A stretch of 64,000 nucleotides of DNA from an uncultured Eubacteriales bacterium (GCA_902785105.1 CACZXF010000008.1:1-64000); one strand, 5' to 3'. Numbered from the stretch's first letter, positions 23,514 through 32,545 are shown. Translations and numbers: made by a program. Notes: generated from the letters alone by a model not told the origin.

Positions 23514-25193
23514 TCAGCCTTCGAGCACAGGGAATTGTGAACCGACGATTTCCGTGATTTCCTGATAGGTCTGTACCAGCCGGTCGTGGGCCTCGTCGGA
23601 CATGCCGGCGGGTCCTTTGGAGAGGTACTTTCCGGAGGGCAGTATGCGCACATCGCCCTCAGTGGGCTGCCAGCAATAGGTCGGAATATAACCCACGTTG
23701 TCGCAGGTGAAGGTGCCGTCCTGGTTTTCATTGATGGTGAAATCCACGATGACGCCGCCGTCGGTGTATTGCAGCACATGGTCGCTGAGGAAGTTGCCCA
23801 GCGAGAAGGTGATGAACACCTGACGTGTGCGGCCATTGGCGTCGGTGACGGACTGATAGCCCATGGGCTGGACGGTGTGGGAGTGGCTGCCGAGGATGAT
23901 GTCGGCCCCGGCGGCGGCCAGTTTCTTTGCGTACTTCGTCTGGTTGTCGTCCGGCTCCCGCACATACTCCTTGCCCCAGTGGGGGAAGGCGATGACCACC
24001 TCGGCCCCGGCGTCCCTGAGCCGCTGGATGTCGCCCTCGATGTCGGATTTGTACAGATAGGGCACGCCGTATTCCACCGCGTCCGCGTCGGAGACCTTCT
24101 CCTGGGTGTTGGTGGTGTGGGTGTAGGCCACGAACCCGATGCGGATGCCGTTGACCTCGTAGATCACCGGGGTCTTGCGCTCCTCGGGGGAGAGGTAAGC
24201 GCCCACATAGTTGAACCCGTACTGCTTGACCCAGTTTACGGTGTTCTTCACGCCGTTGAACCAGCGGTCCAGCATGTGATTGTTGGCCAGGGTGAGGAAA
24301 TCCACGCCGCTGTCCTTCAATGCCTCCAGGATGGTCTCCGGGCAGTTGAACAGAGGATATCCGGAATACTTCTTGTCGTCGTACTGGCCGACAGTACCCT
24401 CCATGTTGGCCATGGTATAATCTGCGTTTTTCAGCATGTCGGCTATGTAGTCAAATTCCGGGTGGAAGTCGTAGCCCGTGGCCTTGTAGGCGTCGAGCTG
24501 GCTCTGGCAGACCATCACGTCGCCGATCACCCGCATGTGCGCCGAACGCAGCCCGCCGGGGCGAGGCGTGGGGATCGCGGTGACCGTTGGCATCGGATCG
24601 TTGGCGGAGAGCGTTACGGCAGAAGTACCGCCCTCGCTGTCCCTGGGATCGTCCAGATTCACGCCGCCGCCCGAGCTGCTCGCCGCCGACGCGGTCTCCA
24701 CGGTGTTGTCCGCGCTGACCGCCTGAACGGGGACGTCCTTGGAAGGATGGGGCATCAGTATCAGCACCACCGCCACGATCAGTACCAGCGCGATGCCGCC
24801 CAGTATGGCAAAGCTGCGGATGTTTTGCATGCGCCGCTGCTGCTGGAGCGCTTCATATTGCTGACGGGTCATGGGTCGGCGGGGCTGGCCGGTGCCATTT
24901 ACAGGACGCGGAGCGTTGCCGTTGGCGTGTCTCGTCGCGGGTCGCCGGACCGGCGCGGTTCCCTGAGAATTTGCGGGTCTGCGGACGGGTGCGGGGCGTT
25001 GTCCGTTCGCCGACCTTTGAGCGCTGGCGGGGCGTGCCGTCCCTGCGGGCCTCTGCGTCCCGGCTGGGCGGGCTGTTCCCGCGGGCTTCCGTGCGCCGGT
25101 GGGACGGGCCGCGCCTGCGGGCCGCTGTGCGCCTCCTGTGCCTGCGGGCCTCTGGGCACTTGTTCTGCGGGGTGGGTTGGGGGGCTGCTGCAT
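23514..25193 (-). CDS. CapA-family membrane protein (poly-gamma-glutamate synthesis type)
   Basis: 559 residues. Residues 1-120 are a basic, Pro/Ala/Arg-rich low-complexity region with repeated RPAGT units. A membrane helix follows (about 127-147), then a Ser/Thr-rich linker, then a metallophosphatase-like CapA domain (about 215-530). That domain carries VIGDVMV, NMEGTVG, LANNHMLD, FPHWGKEY, GSHSHTVQPM and SLGNF motifs. CapA/PgsA proteins take part in capsule or poly-gamma-glutamate export, but no capB/capC neighbours are present, so the substrate is open. The topology places the catalytic domain outside the cell. Confidence 0.82.
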   Translation of the reverse strand: MQQPPNPPRRTSAQRPAGTGGAQRPAGAARPTGARKPAGTARPAGTQRPAGTARPASAQRSANGQRPAPVRRPANSQGTAPVRRPATRHANGNAPRPVNGTGQPRRPMTRQQYEALQQQRRMQNIRSFAILGGIALVLIVAVVLILMPHPSKDVPVQAVSADNTVETASAASSSGGGVNLDDPRDSEGGTSAVTLSANDPMPTVTAIPTPRPGGLRSAHMRVIGDVMVCQSQLDAYKATGYDFHPEFDYIADMLKNADYTMANMEGTVGQYDDKKYSGYPLFNCPETILEALKDSGVDFLTLANNHMLDRWFNGVKNTVNWVKQYGFNYVGAYLSPEERKTPVIYEVNGIRIGFVAYTHTTNTQEKVSDADAVEYGVPYLYKSDIEGDIQRLRDAGAEVVIAFPHWGKEYVREPDDNQTKYAKKLAAAGADIILGSHSHTVQPMGYQSVTDANGRTRQVFITFSLGNFLSDHVLQYTDGGVIVDFTINENQDGTFTCDNVGYIPTYCWQPTEGDVRILPSGKYLSKGPAGMSDEAHDRLVQTYQEITEIVGSQFPVLEG

Positions 25194-25231
25194 GGAAGGT
25201 TCCTCCGAATCTGACGTATCAGCGTATTTTT

Positions 25232-25387
25232 GTAACTATACAGTCCGCCCCGATAAATTGGAATTTGTCGAGGAGTCAAACCAACCTTGTAGGGGCGCCG
25301 TTTCGGCGCCCGCCCCCAACGAAACGCATCGTCCTACCCGGCGGGCGGCGCAACGCCGCCCCTACAGGAGCATGACTGAATAGTTAC
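25232..25387. repeat. Type A element, best-preserved copy, flanked by an 8-bp direct repeat
   Basis: Left tip GTAACTATACAGTCC and right tip (minus strand) GTAACTATTCAGTC, followed by GATAAATTGGAATTTGTC on the left. The cargo is GTAGGGGCGCCG-TTT-CGGCGCCC and GGGCGGCG-CAA-CGCCGCCCCTAC. Immediately outside, GTATTTTT occurs at both 25224-25231 and 25388-25395, a perfect 8-bp target duplication. The GTAA tip plus 8-bp duplication fits IS66-family transposition. Confidence 0.82.
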
Positions 25388-25397
25388 GTATTTTTTA

Positions 25398-25970
25398 TTA
25401 TTCCCCGGTTTCCTCCTCGAAGCTGTCGGGCTCCTCCTCGTTGATGGGGGCGGTGGCTTCGATATCGGGGCTCTTGGGCGGCGTCACAGGCGCGGCGGCG
25501 TCGAAGGGACGACCGCAGACGACGCAGAAGCGGTCGTTCGCGCCCTTCTGCGCGCCGCAGTCCGGGCAGTATTCCCTGTCGGCGGGGCTGTCGGCGTCAA
25601 GCTGCGGTGGATCCTCGGGCATACGCTTGCCGCAGGCGGAGCAGAAGCGGGCATCTCTGGGCATCACTGCGCCGCAGGACAGGCAGCGGCGCACGTCCCG
25701 AATGGCGTCGCGCTGGGCGGTCAGTTCCTCGATGCGGGCACGGGTGCGCTGTATGCGCTCGGAGAGCTGTTCGGCCTGCTCCGGGTCGCCTTCGCCCATG
25801 CGGATGGCGTAGCATATCTTTCCCAGCTCGGTATAGAGCTGTTCCAAAGCGTTTTTCTGTATGCGCAGGTCGCTGGCGATGCGGGTGACCTCCACGCTGT
25901 CCTTGGTCTTTTCAGTCACAGACTTGGCGACATTCGAAAAGCGCTTGCTCAAATCGTTGAAAAACTCCAT
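25398..25970 (-). CDS. Coiled-coil protein with two zinc ribbons
   Basis: 190 residues. The N-terminal half (1-95) is a predicted coiled coil (ASDLRIQKNALEQLYTELGK...). Two double-CxxC zinc-ribbon units follow: CLSCGAVMPRDARFCSACGK and CPDCGAQKGANDRFCVVCGR. An acidic tail ends the protein. There is no signal peptide or membrane helix. This domain plan is common in clostridia and no function is established. An MITE tip lies 11 bp beyond its stop. Confidence 0.75.
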   Translation of the reverse strand: MEFFNDLSKRFSNVAKSVTEKTKDSVEVTRIASDLRIQKNALEQLYTELGKICYAIRMGEGDPEQAEQLSERIQRTRARIEELTAQRDAIRDVRRCLSCGAVMPRDARFCSACGKRMPEDPPQLDADSPADREYCPDCGAQKGANDRFCVVCGRPFDAAAPVTPPKSPDIEATAPINEEEPDSFEEETGE

Positions 25971-26122
25971 TTACAAACCTCCCAAAGCCTGGTCGGGTTG
26001 ACGCATAAAATTCCTATATAACATAATACCCCTAAACAACGGATAAATCAAGGGCAAAAACAGGAAAAATGCGAAAGGCAAAGGTTTAATTGTTTTTCAG
26101 GAAGAGATTATTCTTCCTTCTC

Positions 26123-26199
26123 ATATTAAACAGGGATTTGTTGAGGAGGGGTGACTGAGAGACCGTTCCCCCGTCGCCTCGACAAACTTCAATTTGCCA
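26123..26199. repeat. Type C element upstream of fhs
   Basis: The core runs from AAACAGGGATTTGTTGAGG to CGACAAACTTCAATTTG. It is nearly identical to the core of the copy at 2470-2582, differing at a few bases over about 70. Confidence 0.75.
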
Positions 26200-26255
26200 T
26201 AAAGAAAAGCCCGTCTCCGCACTCAAATTTCATGTCATAATTTCCACATTATTTA

Positions 26256-26284
26256 TTGACAAATTTGAATAATAATGCTATACT
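26256..26284 (+). promoter_or_regulatory. Sigma-A promoter of fhs
   Basis: TTGACA at 26256-26261, a 17-bp spacer and TATACT at 26279-26284, about 80 bp before the fhs start. Confidence 0.8.
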
Positions 26285-26365
26285 TATTCACGGTCAATGA
26301 ACGCTGAGTGCCGTGGGACGTGCCGCGGGCGACAGTGTGATTTTATTGAAGGAGGAAAACCCGCA

Positions 26366-28126
26366 ATGCTTGATCCGACCATCTACAAAGATTGGCAAAT
26401 CGCGGAGGACGCTGAGAAAAGGCTGCCCCCCGTGGACTATTTCCGTGAGAAGCTGGGCCTGCTGCCCGAGGAGATCATCCCCTACGGCAAGACCCCGAAG
26501 CTTGACTTCATCAAGATCATGAATCGCCTGAAGGACAAGCCCGACGGCAAGTTCATCGAGGTCACCGCCATCACCCCCACCCCCCTGGGCGAGGGCAAGT
26601 CCACCGTCTCCCTGGGCCTGATCGAGGGCCTGGCGAAGATCGGCAAGAACGTCGGCGGCGCGCTGCGCCAGCCCTCCGGCGGCCCCACCATGAACGTCAA
26701 GGGCACGGCGGCCGGCGGCGGCAACGCTCTGCTGATGCCGATGACCGAGTTCTCCCTGGGCCTGACCGGCGATATCAACGATATCATGAACGCGCACAAC
26801 CTGGCCATGGTGGCGCTGAACGCCCGCATGCAGCACGAGCGCAACTATACCGACGAGGAAATGGCGAAGCACAACATGGGCCGCCGCCTCGACATCGACC
26901 CCAAGCGCATCGAGATGGGCTGGGTTCTGGACTTCTGCGCCCAGGGCCTGCGCAACATCATCATGGGCATCGGCGGCAACAAGGACGGCTATCTGATGGA
27001 GAGCAAGTTCGGCATCGCCGTCGGTTCCGAGCTGATGGCCATCTTGGCGGTCGCCCGTGACCTGAAGGATCTGCGCGAGCGCATCGGCAAGATCGTTGTG
27101 GCCTACAGCCGCAGCGGCGAGCCTGTGACCTGCGAGGATCTGGAGGTTGCCGGCGCGATGACCGCGTGGATGCGCAACACCATCAATCCCACCATGTGCT
27201 ACACCGTCGAGCATCAGCCCGTGCTGATCCACGCCGGCCCCTTCGCGAACATCGCCATCGGCCAGAGCTCCGTCATCGCCGACCGTCTGGCCCTCAAGCT
27301 GTTTGACTACCACGTCACCGAGTCCGGCTTCGCCGCGGACATCGGCTTCGAGAAGTTCTGGAACGTCAAGACCCGCCTGTCCGGCTTGACCCCGAACGTC
27401 TCCGTCATCGTCGCCACCATCCGCGCTCTGAAGATGCACGGCGGCGGACCCAAGGTCTCCCCCGGCCGTCCCCTGCCCGTGGAGTACACCCAGGAGAACT
27501 TGGAGTTGGTGGAGAAGGGCTGCGAGAACCTGTTCCATCATGTGAACACCGTGCTCAAGTCCGGCATCGTGCCCGTGGTCTGCATCAACCAGTTCTACAC
27601 CGATACGGACAACGAGATCAACCTGGTCAAGAAGCTCTGCGCCGAGCGCGGTGTGCGCTGCGCCCAGTCCAACCACTGGCGCTATGGCGGCGAGGGTGCC
27701 GTCGAGCTGGCCAAGGCCGTCGTGGACGCCTGCGAGCAGAAGCCCGAGATCAAGTTCCTCTACAGCCTCGATATGCCGCTGCGGCAGCGCGTCGAGCTGA
27801 TCGCCAAGGAAGTCTACGGCGCGGACGGCGTCGATTGGGCGCCTCTGGCCATCGAAAAGGCGAAGCGCTTCGAGAGCGATCCCAAGTATGCCGACTACTG
27901 CACCATGATGGTCAAGACCCATCTGTCCCTGTCCCACGACCCGACCCTGAAGGGCGTGCCGAAGGGCTGGCGTCTGCCCATCCGCGACATCCTGGAGTAC
28001 GGCGGAGCGAAGTTCCTTTGCCCCATGGCCGGCACCATCTCCATGATGCCCGGCACCGCTTCCGACCCGGCCTATCGCCGCGTGGATGTGGACACCGAGA
28101 CCGGCAAGGTCAGCGGCCTGTTCTAA
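26366..28126 (+). CDS. fhs: Formate-tetrahydrofolate ligase
   Basis: 586 residues from ATG 26366 with GAAGGAGG 10 nt upstream; the longer open frame has no ribosome site. The nucleotide-binding segment is [14 protein letters not shown], with [20 protein letters not shown] close by, and a later [19 protein letters not shown]. It activates formate with ATP to 10-formyl-tetrahydrofolate. The gene heads an fhs-fchA-folD set, the arrangement of the methyl-branch module in acetogens such as Acetobacterium. Codon use is strongly biased to C-ending codons, as expected of a highly expressed gene. Confidence 0.96.
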   Translation: MLDPTIYKDWQIAEDAEKRLPPVDYFREKLGLLPEEIIPYGKTPKLDFIKIMNRLKDKPDGKFIEVTAITPTPLGEGKSTVSLGLIEGLAKIGKNVGGALRQPSGGPTMNVKGTAAGGGNALLMPMTEFSLGLTGDINDIMNAHNLAMVALNARMQHERNYTDEEMAKHNMGRRLDIDPKRIEMGWVLDFCAQGLRNIIMGIGGNKDGYLMESKFGIAVGSELMAILAVARDLKDLRERIGKIVVAYSRSGEPVTCEDLEVAGAMTAWMRNTINPTMCYTVEHQPVLIHAGPFANIAIGQSSVIADRLALKLFDYHVTESGFAADIGFEKFWNVKTRLSGLTPNVSVIVATIRALKMHGGGPKVSPGRPLPVEYTQENLELVEKGCENLFHHVNTVLKSGIVPVVCINQFYTDTDNEINLVKKLCAERGVRCAQSNHWRYGGEGAVELAKAVVDACEQKPEIKFLYSLDMPLRQRVELIAKEVYGADGVDWAPLAIEKAKRFESDPKYADYCTMMVKTHLSLSHDPTLKGVPKGWRLPIRDILEYGGAKFLCPMAGTISMMPGTASDPAYRRVDVDTETGKVSGLF

Positions 28127-28145
28127 TTGACCAATATGATATAAT

Positions 28146-28173
28146 ATATGGGTGACAGCAATGTCACCCATAT
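28146..28173. promoter_or_regulatory. Perfect 12-bp-stem hairpin between fhs and fchA
   Basis: ATATGGGTGACA and TGTCACCCATAT flank a GCAA tetraloop. There is no U-run of note, so it may act as an mRNA processing or stability element, or as a binding site, rather than a full terminator. Confidence 0.5.
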
Positions 28174-28195
28174 TTCAGATAAAGGAGAAAACAAC

Positions 28196-28819
28196 ATGGC
28201 AGTTGATTTCACTCAGAATTCTTGTCGTGAATTTGTCGAGGTGCTGGCCTCCAACGCCCCCGTTCCGGGCGGCGGCGGCGCGGCGGCGCTGGTGGGCGCC
28301 ATCGGCACGGCGCTGGGCAACATGGTGGGCTCCCTCACCGTGGGCAAGAAAAAGTATGCCGCCGTGGAGGCGGAGATCATCGCTTTGAAGGCGAAGTGCG
28401 ACGATTTGCAGAAGCAGCTCCTGGATCAGGTGCCCGCCGACGCGGAGGGCTTCGAGCCGCTGGCGAAGGCCTACGGCATCCCCAAGGACGACCCGAACCG
28501 CGACAAGGTGCTGGAGGAGGCCACCATCGTGGCCTGCAAGGTGCCCATGAGGATCATGGAACTGTGCTGCGAGAGCATCGAGGCCATCTCTGTGTTCGCC
28601 GCGAAGGGCTCCCGGCTGGCGGTGAGCGACGCGGGCTGCGGCGCGGTGTGCTGCAAGGCGGCGCTCCAGAGCGCGTCCCTGAACGTGTTCATCAACACCA
28701 AGTCCCTCAAGAACCGCGACCTGGCCGAGGAGCTGAATGCCAAGGCCAACGGCATGCTGGACAAGTACTGCGCCATGGCGGACGAAATCTTCGCTGAGGT
28801 GCAGAAGAATTTCTTTTGA
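28196..28819 (+). CDS. fchA: FchA: methenyl-THF cyclohydrolase / formimino-THF cyclodeaminase family
   Basis: 207 residues from ATG 28196 with AAAGGAGA 8 nt upstream. The N-terminal SNAPVPGGGGAAALVGAIGTALG motif and an all-helical body are typical of the FTCD-C/FchA family. The formimidoyltransferase partner domain is absent. Given the fhs-fchA-folD order and a FolD that seems to lack cyclohydrolase residues, I infer that it serves as the methenyl-THF cyclohydrolase. A role in histidine or purine catabolism via formimino-THF remains possible. Confidence 0.87.
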   Translation: MAVDFTQNSCREFVEVLASNAPVPGGGGAAALVGAIGTALGNMVGSLTVGKKKYAAVEAEIIALKAKCDDLQKQLLDQVPADAEGFEPLAKAYGIPKDDPNRDKVLEEATIVACKVPMRIMELCCESIEAISVFAAKGSRLAVSDAGCGAVCCKAALQSASLNVFINTKSLKNRDLAEELNAKANGMLDKYCAMADEIFAEVQKNFF

Positions 28820-28859
28820 TAAAATAGAAGCGGATTCCCTCGTCCTGACAAAAAGACTC

Positions 28860-28937
28860 GTAGGGGCGCCGTTTCGGCGCCCGCCCTGCTGTGATGCGAT
28901 TCGAACTGCCCGGCGGGCGGCGAAACGCCGCCCCTAC
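28860..28937. repeat. Type A cargo palindrome without terminal repeats
   Basis: It starts GTAGGGGCGCCGTTTCGGCG and ends GCGGCGAAACGCCGCCCCTAC. The GATAAA-type inner ends and GTAA tips are missing, so the cargo occurs on its own here. Confidence 0.65.
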
Positions 28938-28980
28938 AATGACGAAGGAAATTGAATCTGGATTTGGAGGACTTTAGATT

Positions 28981-29862
28981 ATGGCTAAGCTGTTATTAGG
29001 TAAAGAAGTCACCGCCGCGCTGAACGCGAAATTGCAGGCGCGGGTGGCGGCGTTGAAGGAAAAGGGCATCACCCCGAAGCTGGGCATCGTGCGCTGCGGC
29101 GAGAACCCCTCGGACCTTTCCTATGAGAAGGGCGCGACCAACCGGGCGGAGCTGATCGGCGTGGAGGTCGAGAAGTTCGTGCTGCCCGAGGATGTGACCA
29201 AGGAAGCGCTGATCGAGCAGATCAAGAAGATCAACGCCGACGATTCCATCCACGGCGTGCTGATGTTCCGTCCCCTGCCCAAGCATCTGAAGGCGGATCA
29301 GGACGAGATCTGCAACACCCTCGATCCCGCCAAGGATGTGGACTGCATGACCGACCTTTCCAACGCGGGCGTGTTTGAGGGCCGCAAGGACCTGGGCTTC
29401 CCGCCCTGCACCCCCCAGGCCTGCATGGAGATACTGGACTACTACGGCATCGACTGCAAGGGCAAGAAGGCCACCGTCATCGGCCGCTCCCTGGTCGTCG
29501 GCAAGCCCGCGGCCATGATGCTGATGGGCAAGAACGCCACCGTCACCGTGTGCCATACCCGCACCGTGGATGTGCCCTCCGTGGCCCGCGAGGCGGACAT
29601 ACTGGTGTCCTCCGCAGGCGTGCTGAAGAGCCTGACCAAGGACTACGTGCGCCCCGGCCAGATCGTCATCGACGTCTCCATCAACTGGGACCCCGAGAAG
29701 ATCAACTCCAAGGGCGGCAAAGGCGCCATCGCCGGCGACGCGGTCTTTGAGGAGGTCGAACCCATCGTCGAGGCCATCACCCCCGTGCCGGGCGGCGTCG
29801 GCAGCGTCACTACCAGCGTGTTGATCGGGCATGTGGTGGAGGCCGCGGAGAGGAAAGCATAA
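28981..29862 (+). CDS. folD: Methylene-tetrahydrofolate dehydrogenase (FolD family)
   Basis: 293 residues. The family core is clear: GENPSDLSYEKGATNR, PLPKHLKADQDEICNTLDPAKDVDC, PCTPQACMEIL, VIGRSLVVGKPAAMMLM, and a final PVPGGVGSVTTSVL. By eye, the positions equivalent to E. coli Lys56 and Gln98, needed for cyclohydrolase activity, hold Ala (in YEKGA) and Phe (in MFRPLP). The Asp of KDVD is kept. I infer a dehydrogenase with reduced or no cyclohydrolase activity, complemented by FchA. In Bacillus folD lies next to nusB; here it has moved into the one-carbon cluster. Confidence 0.93.
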   Translation: MAKLLLGKEVTAALNAKLQARVAALKEKGITPKLGIVRCGENPSDLSYEKGATNRAELIGVEVEKFVLPEDVTKEALIEQIKKINADDSIHGVLMFRPLPKHLKADQDEICNTLDPAKDVDCMTDLSNAGVFEGRKDLGFPPCTPQACMEILDYYGIDCKGKKATVIGRSLVVGKPAAMMLMGKNATVTVCHTRTVDVPSVAREADILVSSAGVLKSLTKDYVRPGQIVIDVSINWDPEKINSKGGKGAIAGDAVFEEVEPIVEAITPVPGGVGSVTTSVLIGHVVEAAERKA

Positions 29863-29872
29863 GTCTGTTCGA

Positions 29873-30053
29873 ATCCACCTCATCCGCCCCTCACAGGGCA
29901 CCTACCACGGGCCTACCGGCCCCATCTCGCTGAAAACAGTCCACTGGACTGTTTTCCGGGCGCTCGATGCCCCTCAAGGGGAAGTCGGGGCTGGGTTATC
30001 CGGTTACCAAAAGCCTTCCCCTTGAGGGGAAGGTGGCGCGAAGCGCCGGATGA
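29873..30053. repeat. Type B palindromic repeat without clear terminal repeats
   Basis: CCACCTCATCCGCCCCTC at the left and GCGCCGGATGAGGTGG at the right, with CCCCTCAAGGGGAAG and CTTCCCCTTGAGGGGAAGG inside. A second small palindrome, AAAACAGTCCACTGGACTGT, is inserted within. Confidence 0.6.
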
Positions 30054-30154
30054 GGTGGACTCTCGCTGACCTTACAAATATCAATTCATGGCCGCCCGTC
30101 GTATAAAGGCGGGCGGCTTTACCATGGAGCCGGGTGTGTCCCGGAAGGGAGTGT

Positions 30155-31471
30155 ATGGATATGGATCGTATTCGCAAGGCGGATACAGGCGTTGTATTGC
30201 GGGCGGTGATGTGCGCGTTTTCCCTGGCCTTCCTGATCGGGGCCATCCTCGCGCCGGACCTGCCGGAGATGATTCCGGGCTTCATCCGCATCTGTCTCAA
30301 GCCCGCGCAGCTCACCAAGGACTACTTCAAGCCGGAGCTGGGCAGCATTTCCGGTTCGCTGCTGAACTACTTTCTGCTCAGCGCCATCTGCTGCGCGCTG
30401 ATGTTCCTGCCGGGGGCGAAGATCACCGGCGGCACGGTGCTGGCCTACTTTCTGACCATCGGGTTCGCCTCCTACGGCATGAACCCGCTGAACATCCTCC
30501 CGCTGATGCTGGGCGTGGTGGTGTATTCCCTCATCAAGAAGCAGCCCTTCGGGAAGAACCTGAACTTCTTCATGTTCTCCACGGCCATCGCGCCGCTGAT
30601 CACCCATGTGCTGTTCTACTATCCGGTGGTGGGCGAGGAACCGCACCTGACGCTGATGGGCGTGGTGCTGGCGCTGATCGTCGGCGTGGTGTTCGGCTGT
30701 GCCATGCCTGCGCTGTGCGCCCATTCCCCGGGGTTCCACAAGGGGTATGACCTGTACAACGCCGGTCCCGCCGCGGGCTTCCTGTGCTTCTTCCTGTTTG
30801 CGGTGCTGCACAAGGTGGCGGGCGTGGACGCCCCGCCCATCGGCGCGGACCTGGGCGACGGCAACGCGCTGTTCGTCAACGCCTTCTGCATCATCACCTT
30901 CGGCCTGTGCGTGGTGTTCGGCTTCATGCTGGGCGGCATGAAGGACTACGGCAAGCTGTTCCTGGATTCCGGTTATAAGAGCGACTTCACCGCGAAGTAC
31001 TCCACCGGGGCCAACGTCATGAACCTGGGCATCTACGGCCTGTTCATCGTGCTGTATTACAACCTCATCGGCGCGAAGTTCACTGGGCCCACCATGGGCG
31101 CGATCTTCTGCATGGTCTGCTGCTGCTGCAACGGCGCGACGCCCTGGAACGTTTTCCCCATCATGATCGGCTATGTCATCATGGGCCTGCTGAATAAGGT
31201 GGGTATCACCGCCTTCGCGGTCAACGCCCAGGCCATCATCGTGGGCCTGTGCTTCGCCAGCGGCCTCGCGCCCATCTCCGGCGAATATGGCATACTGGCG
31301 GGCATCGTGGGCGGCATGCTGCATTACTGTCTCGTCACCTCCGTCCCCGCCATCCACGGCGGCTTCAACCTTTACAACGGCGGCTTCACCGCGGGCATCG
31401 TCTGCTTCCTGTATGTGCCGATTTTGGAGCACTACTTCAAGTCGAAGAAGCAGCGGAGGGGAGAAGCTTAG
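30155..31471 (+). CDS. DUF1576 polytopic membrane protein
   Basis: 438 residues from ATG 30155 (GGAAGGGAG 4-5 nt upstream). About ten or more hydrophobic segments. The two halves each carry a related motif, GYDLYNAGPAAGF near the middle and GGFNLYNGGFTAG near the C-terminus. Both are hallmarks of DUF1576. That pattern suggests an internal duplication as in transporters. Function is unknown. Its place between folD and nfnAB, with the same codon bias, hints at a link to one-carbon or redox metabolism, but this is context only. Confidence 0.82.
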   Translation: MDMDRIRKADTGVVLRAVMCAFSLAFLIGAILAPDLPEMIPGFIRICLKPAQLTKDYFKPELGSISGSLLNYFLLSAICCALMFLPGAKITGGTVLAYFLTIGFASYGMNPLNILPLMLGVVVYSLIKKQPFGKNLNFFMFSTAIAPLITHVLFYYPVVGEEPHLTLMGVVLALIVGVVFGCAMPALCAHSPGFHKGYDLYNAGPAAGFLCFFLFAVLHKVAGVDAPPIGADLGDGNALFVNAFCIITFGLCVVFGFMLGGMKDYGKLFLDSGYKSDFTAKYSTGANVMNLGIYGLFIVLYYNLIGAKFTGPTMGAIFCMVCCCCNGATPWNVFPIMIGYVIMGLLNKVGITAFAVNAQAIIVGLCFASGLAPISGEYGILAGIVGGMLHYCLVTSVPAIHGGFNLYNGGFTAGIVCFLYVPILEHYFKSKKQRRGEA

Positions 31472-31472
31472 T

Positions 31473-31553
31473 TGAGAATGGAAAATGGATAATGGAAAAT
31501 GTAGAATGCCTTTGCTTGCGGCCTACCTTCCATTATCCATTCTCCATTTTCCA
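31473..31553. repeat. A/T-rich inverted repeat of GAAAATGGATAATGG type
   Basis: GAATGGAAAATGGATAATGG at the left pairs with CCATTATCCATTCTCCATTT at the right around a short spacer. It follows the DUF1576 stop directly. A related A/T-rich pair is nested in the element at 62466-62734. Confidence 0.65.
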
Positions 31554-31594
31554 ATGATAATTATAGCCGGTTAAGTCTTTTGCAATTATTGATT

Positions 31595-31622
31595 TTGACG
31601 CTTCATTGTGATAATATATAAT
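31595..31622 (+). promoter_or_regulatory. Sigma-A promoter of nfnAB
   Basis: TTGACG at 31595-31600, a 16-bp spacer and TATAAT at 31617-31622, 80 bp before the nfnA start. Confidence 0.75.
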
Positions 31623-31701
31623 GTGAAGATTTGCGGTTTTCCGGAATCGCGGACAAAGGCGCTTGATCGCGCCGCACAACCTTTCAGAGAAGAGGGAAAG
31701 C

Positions 31702-32541
31702 ATGTTTAAGATTGTCAAGAAGCAGCCCCTGAATCCCACCGTCACGAAGATGGTGATCGAGGCGCCGCTGGTGGCCCGCAAGGCGAAGGCCGGCCAGTTC
31801 ATCATCCTGCGCGCCAGCGAGGACGGCGAGCGCATCCCGCTGACCATCGCGGGCTACGACCGCGAGGCCGGCACCGTGGACATCATCTTCCAGATCGTCG
31901 GCGGCACTACCATGGAGCTGAACGCGCTGAACGAGGGCGACTTCCTGCCCGATTTCGTTGGCCCGCTGGGCCGTCCCTCCGAGGTCGAGGGCTTCAAGAA
32001 GGTGGCCGTGGTTGGCGGCGGCGTGGGCTGCGCCATCGCGCTGCCCGTGGCCCAGGCGCTCCACGCCAACGGCTGCGAGGTCCATTCCGTGGTGGGCTTC
32101 CGCTGCAAGGACCTGGTCATCCTCGAGGACGAGTTCAACGCCTGCTCCGCCAAGGTCTGCATGATGACCGACGACGGCACCTACGGCACCAAGGGCCTGG
32201 TCACCAACGCGCTGGATGAGCTCATCAAGGCGGGCAACGAGTATGACGAAGTCATCGCCATCGGCCCGGTCATCATGATGAAGTTCGTCTGCCAGCTCAC
32301 CAAGAAGTACAACATCAAGACCGTCATCTCCATGAACCCCATCATGATCGACGGCACGGGCATGTGCGGCGGCTGTCGTCTGACCGTGGGCGGCGAGACG
32401 AAGTTTGCCTGCGTGGACGGCCCCGACTTCGACGGCCATCTGGTGGACTTCGACGAGGCCATGAAGCGCGGCGCGATGTACCGCGATTTCGAGCAGCACA
32501 AGCGCGATGAGTTCTGCAATCTGCTGAACAAGGAGGCTTAA
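31702..32541 (+). CDS. nfnA: NADH-dependent ferredoxin:NADP+ oxidoreductase small subunit NfnA
   Basis: 279 residues from ATG 31702 (GAAGAGGGAAAGC upstream). Ferredoxin-reductase-like: FAD-binding RIPLTIAGYD, NAD-binding VAVVGGGVGCAIALPVAQAL, and a [2Fe-2S] cysteine cluster in MCGGCRLTVGGETKFACVDGP. With NfnB it forms the electron-bifurcating complex that couples NADPH, NAD+ and ferredoxin. The closely related sulfide dehydrogenase SudB has the same plan. Confidence 0.9.
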   Translation: MFKIVKKQPLNPTVTKMVIEAPLVARKAKAGQFIILRASEDGERIPLTIAGYDREAGTVDIIFQIVGGTTMELNALNEGDFLPDFVGPLGRPSEVEGFKKVAVVGGGVGCAIALPVAQALHANGCEVHSVVGFRCKDLVILEDEFNACSAKVCMMTDDGTYGTKGLVTNALDELIKAGNEYDEVIAIGPVIMMKFVCQLTKKYNIKTVISMNPIMIDGTGMCGGCRLTVGGETKFACVDGPDFDGHLVDFDEAMKRGAMYRDFEQHKRDEFCNLLNKEA

Positions 32542-32545
32542 TATC

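Larger units (their letters stand above)
25971..26365 (+). other. Intergenic region carrying a type C element and the fhs promoter and leader
   Basis: No gene was found. It contains A/T-rich sequence (25980-26120), the repeat at 26123-26199, the promoter at 26256-26284 and an 80-nt leader. The leader has a CCGTGGGACGTGCCGCGGG hairpin before the fhs ribosome site. I could not match the leader to a known riboswitch. Confidence 0.6.

Noticed and set aside
26285..26365. Possible tetrahydrofolate riboswitch in the fhs leader
   Set aside because: The leader has a GC hairpin but not the conserved THF riboswitch core; I cannot support a riboswitch call.
26294..28171. Long minus-strand open frame (625 codons) opposite fhs
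   Set aside because: It is an antisense shadow produced by the strong C/G third-position bias of fhs; its composition (His, Gly, Ala, Leu rich) matches no family.
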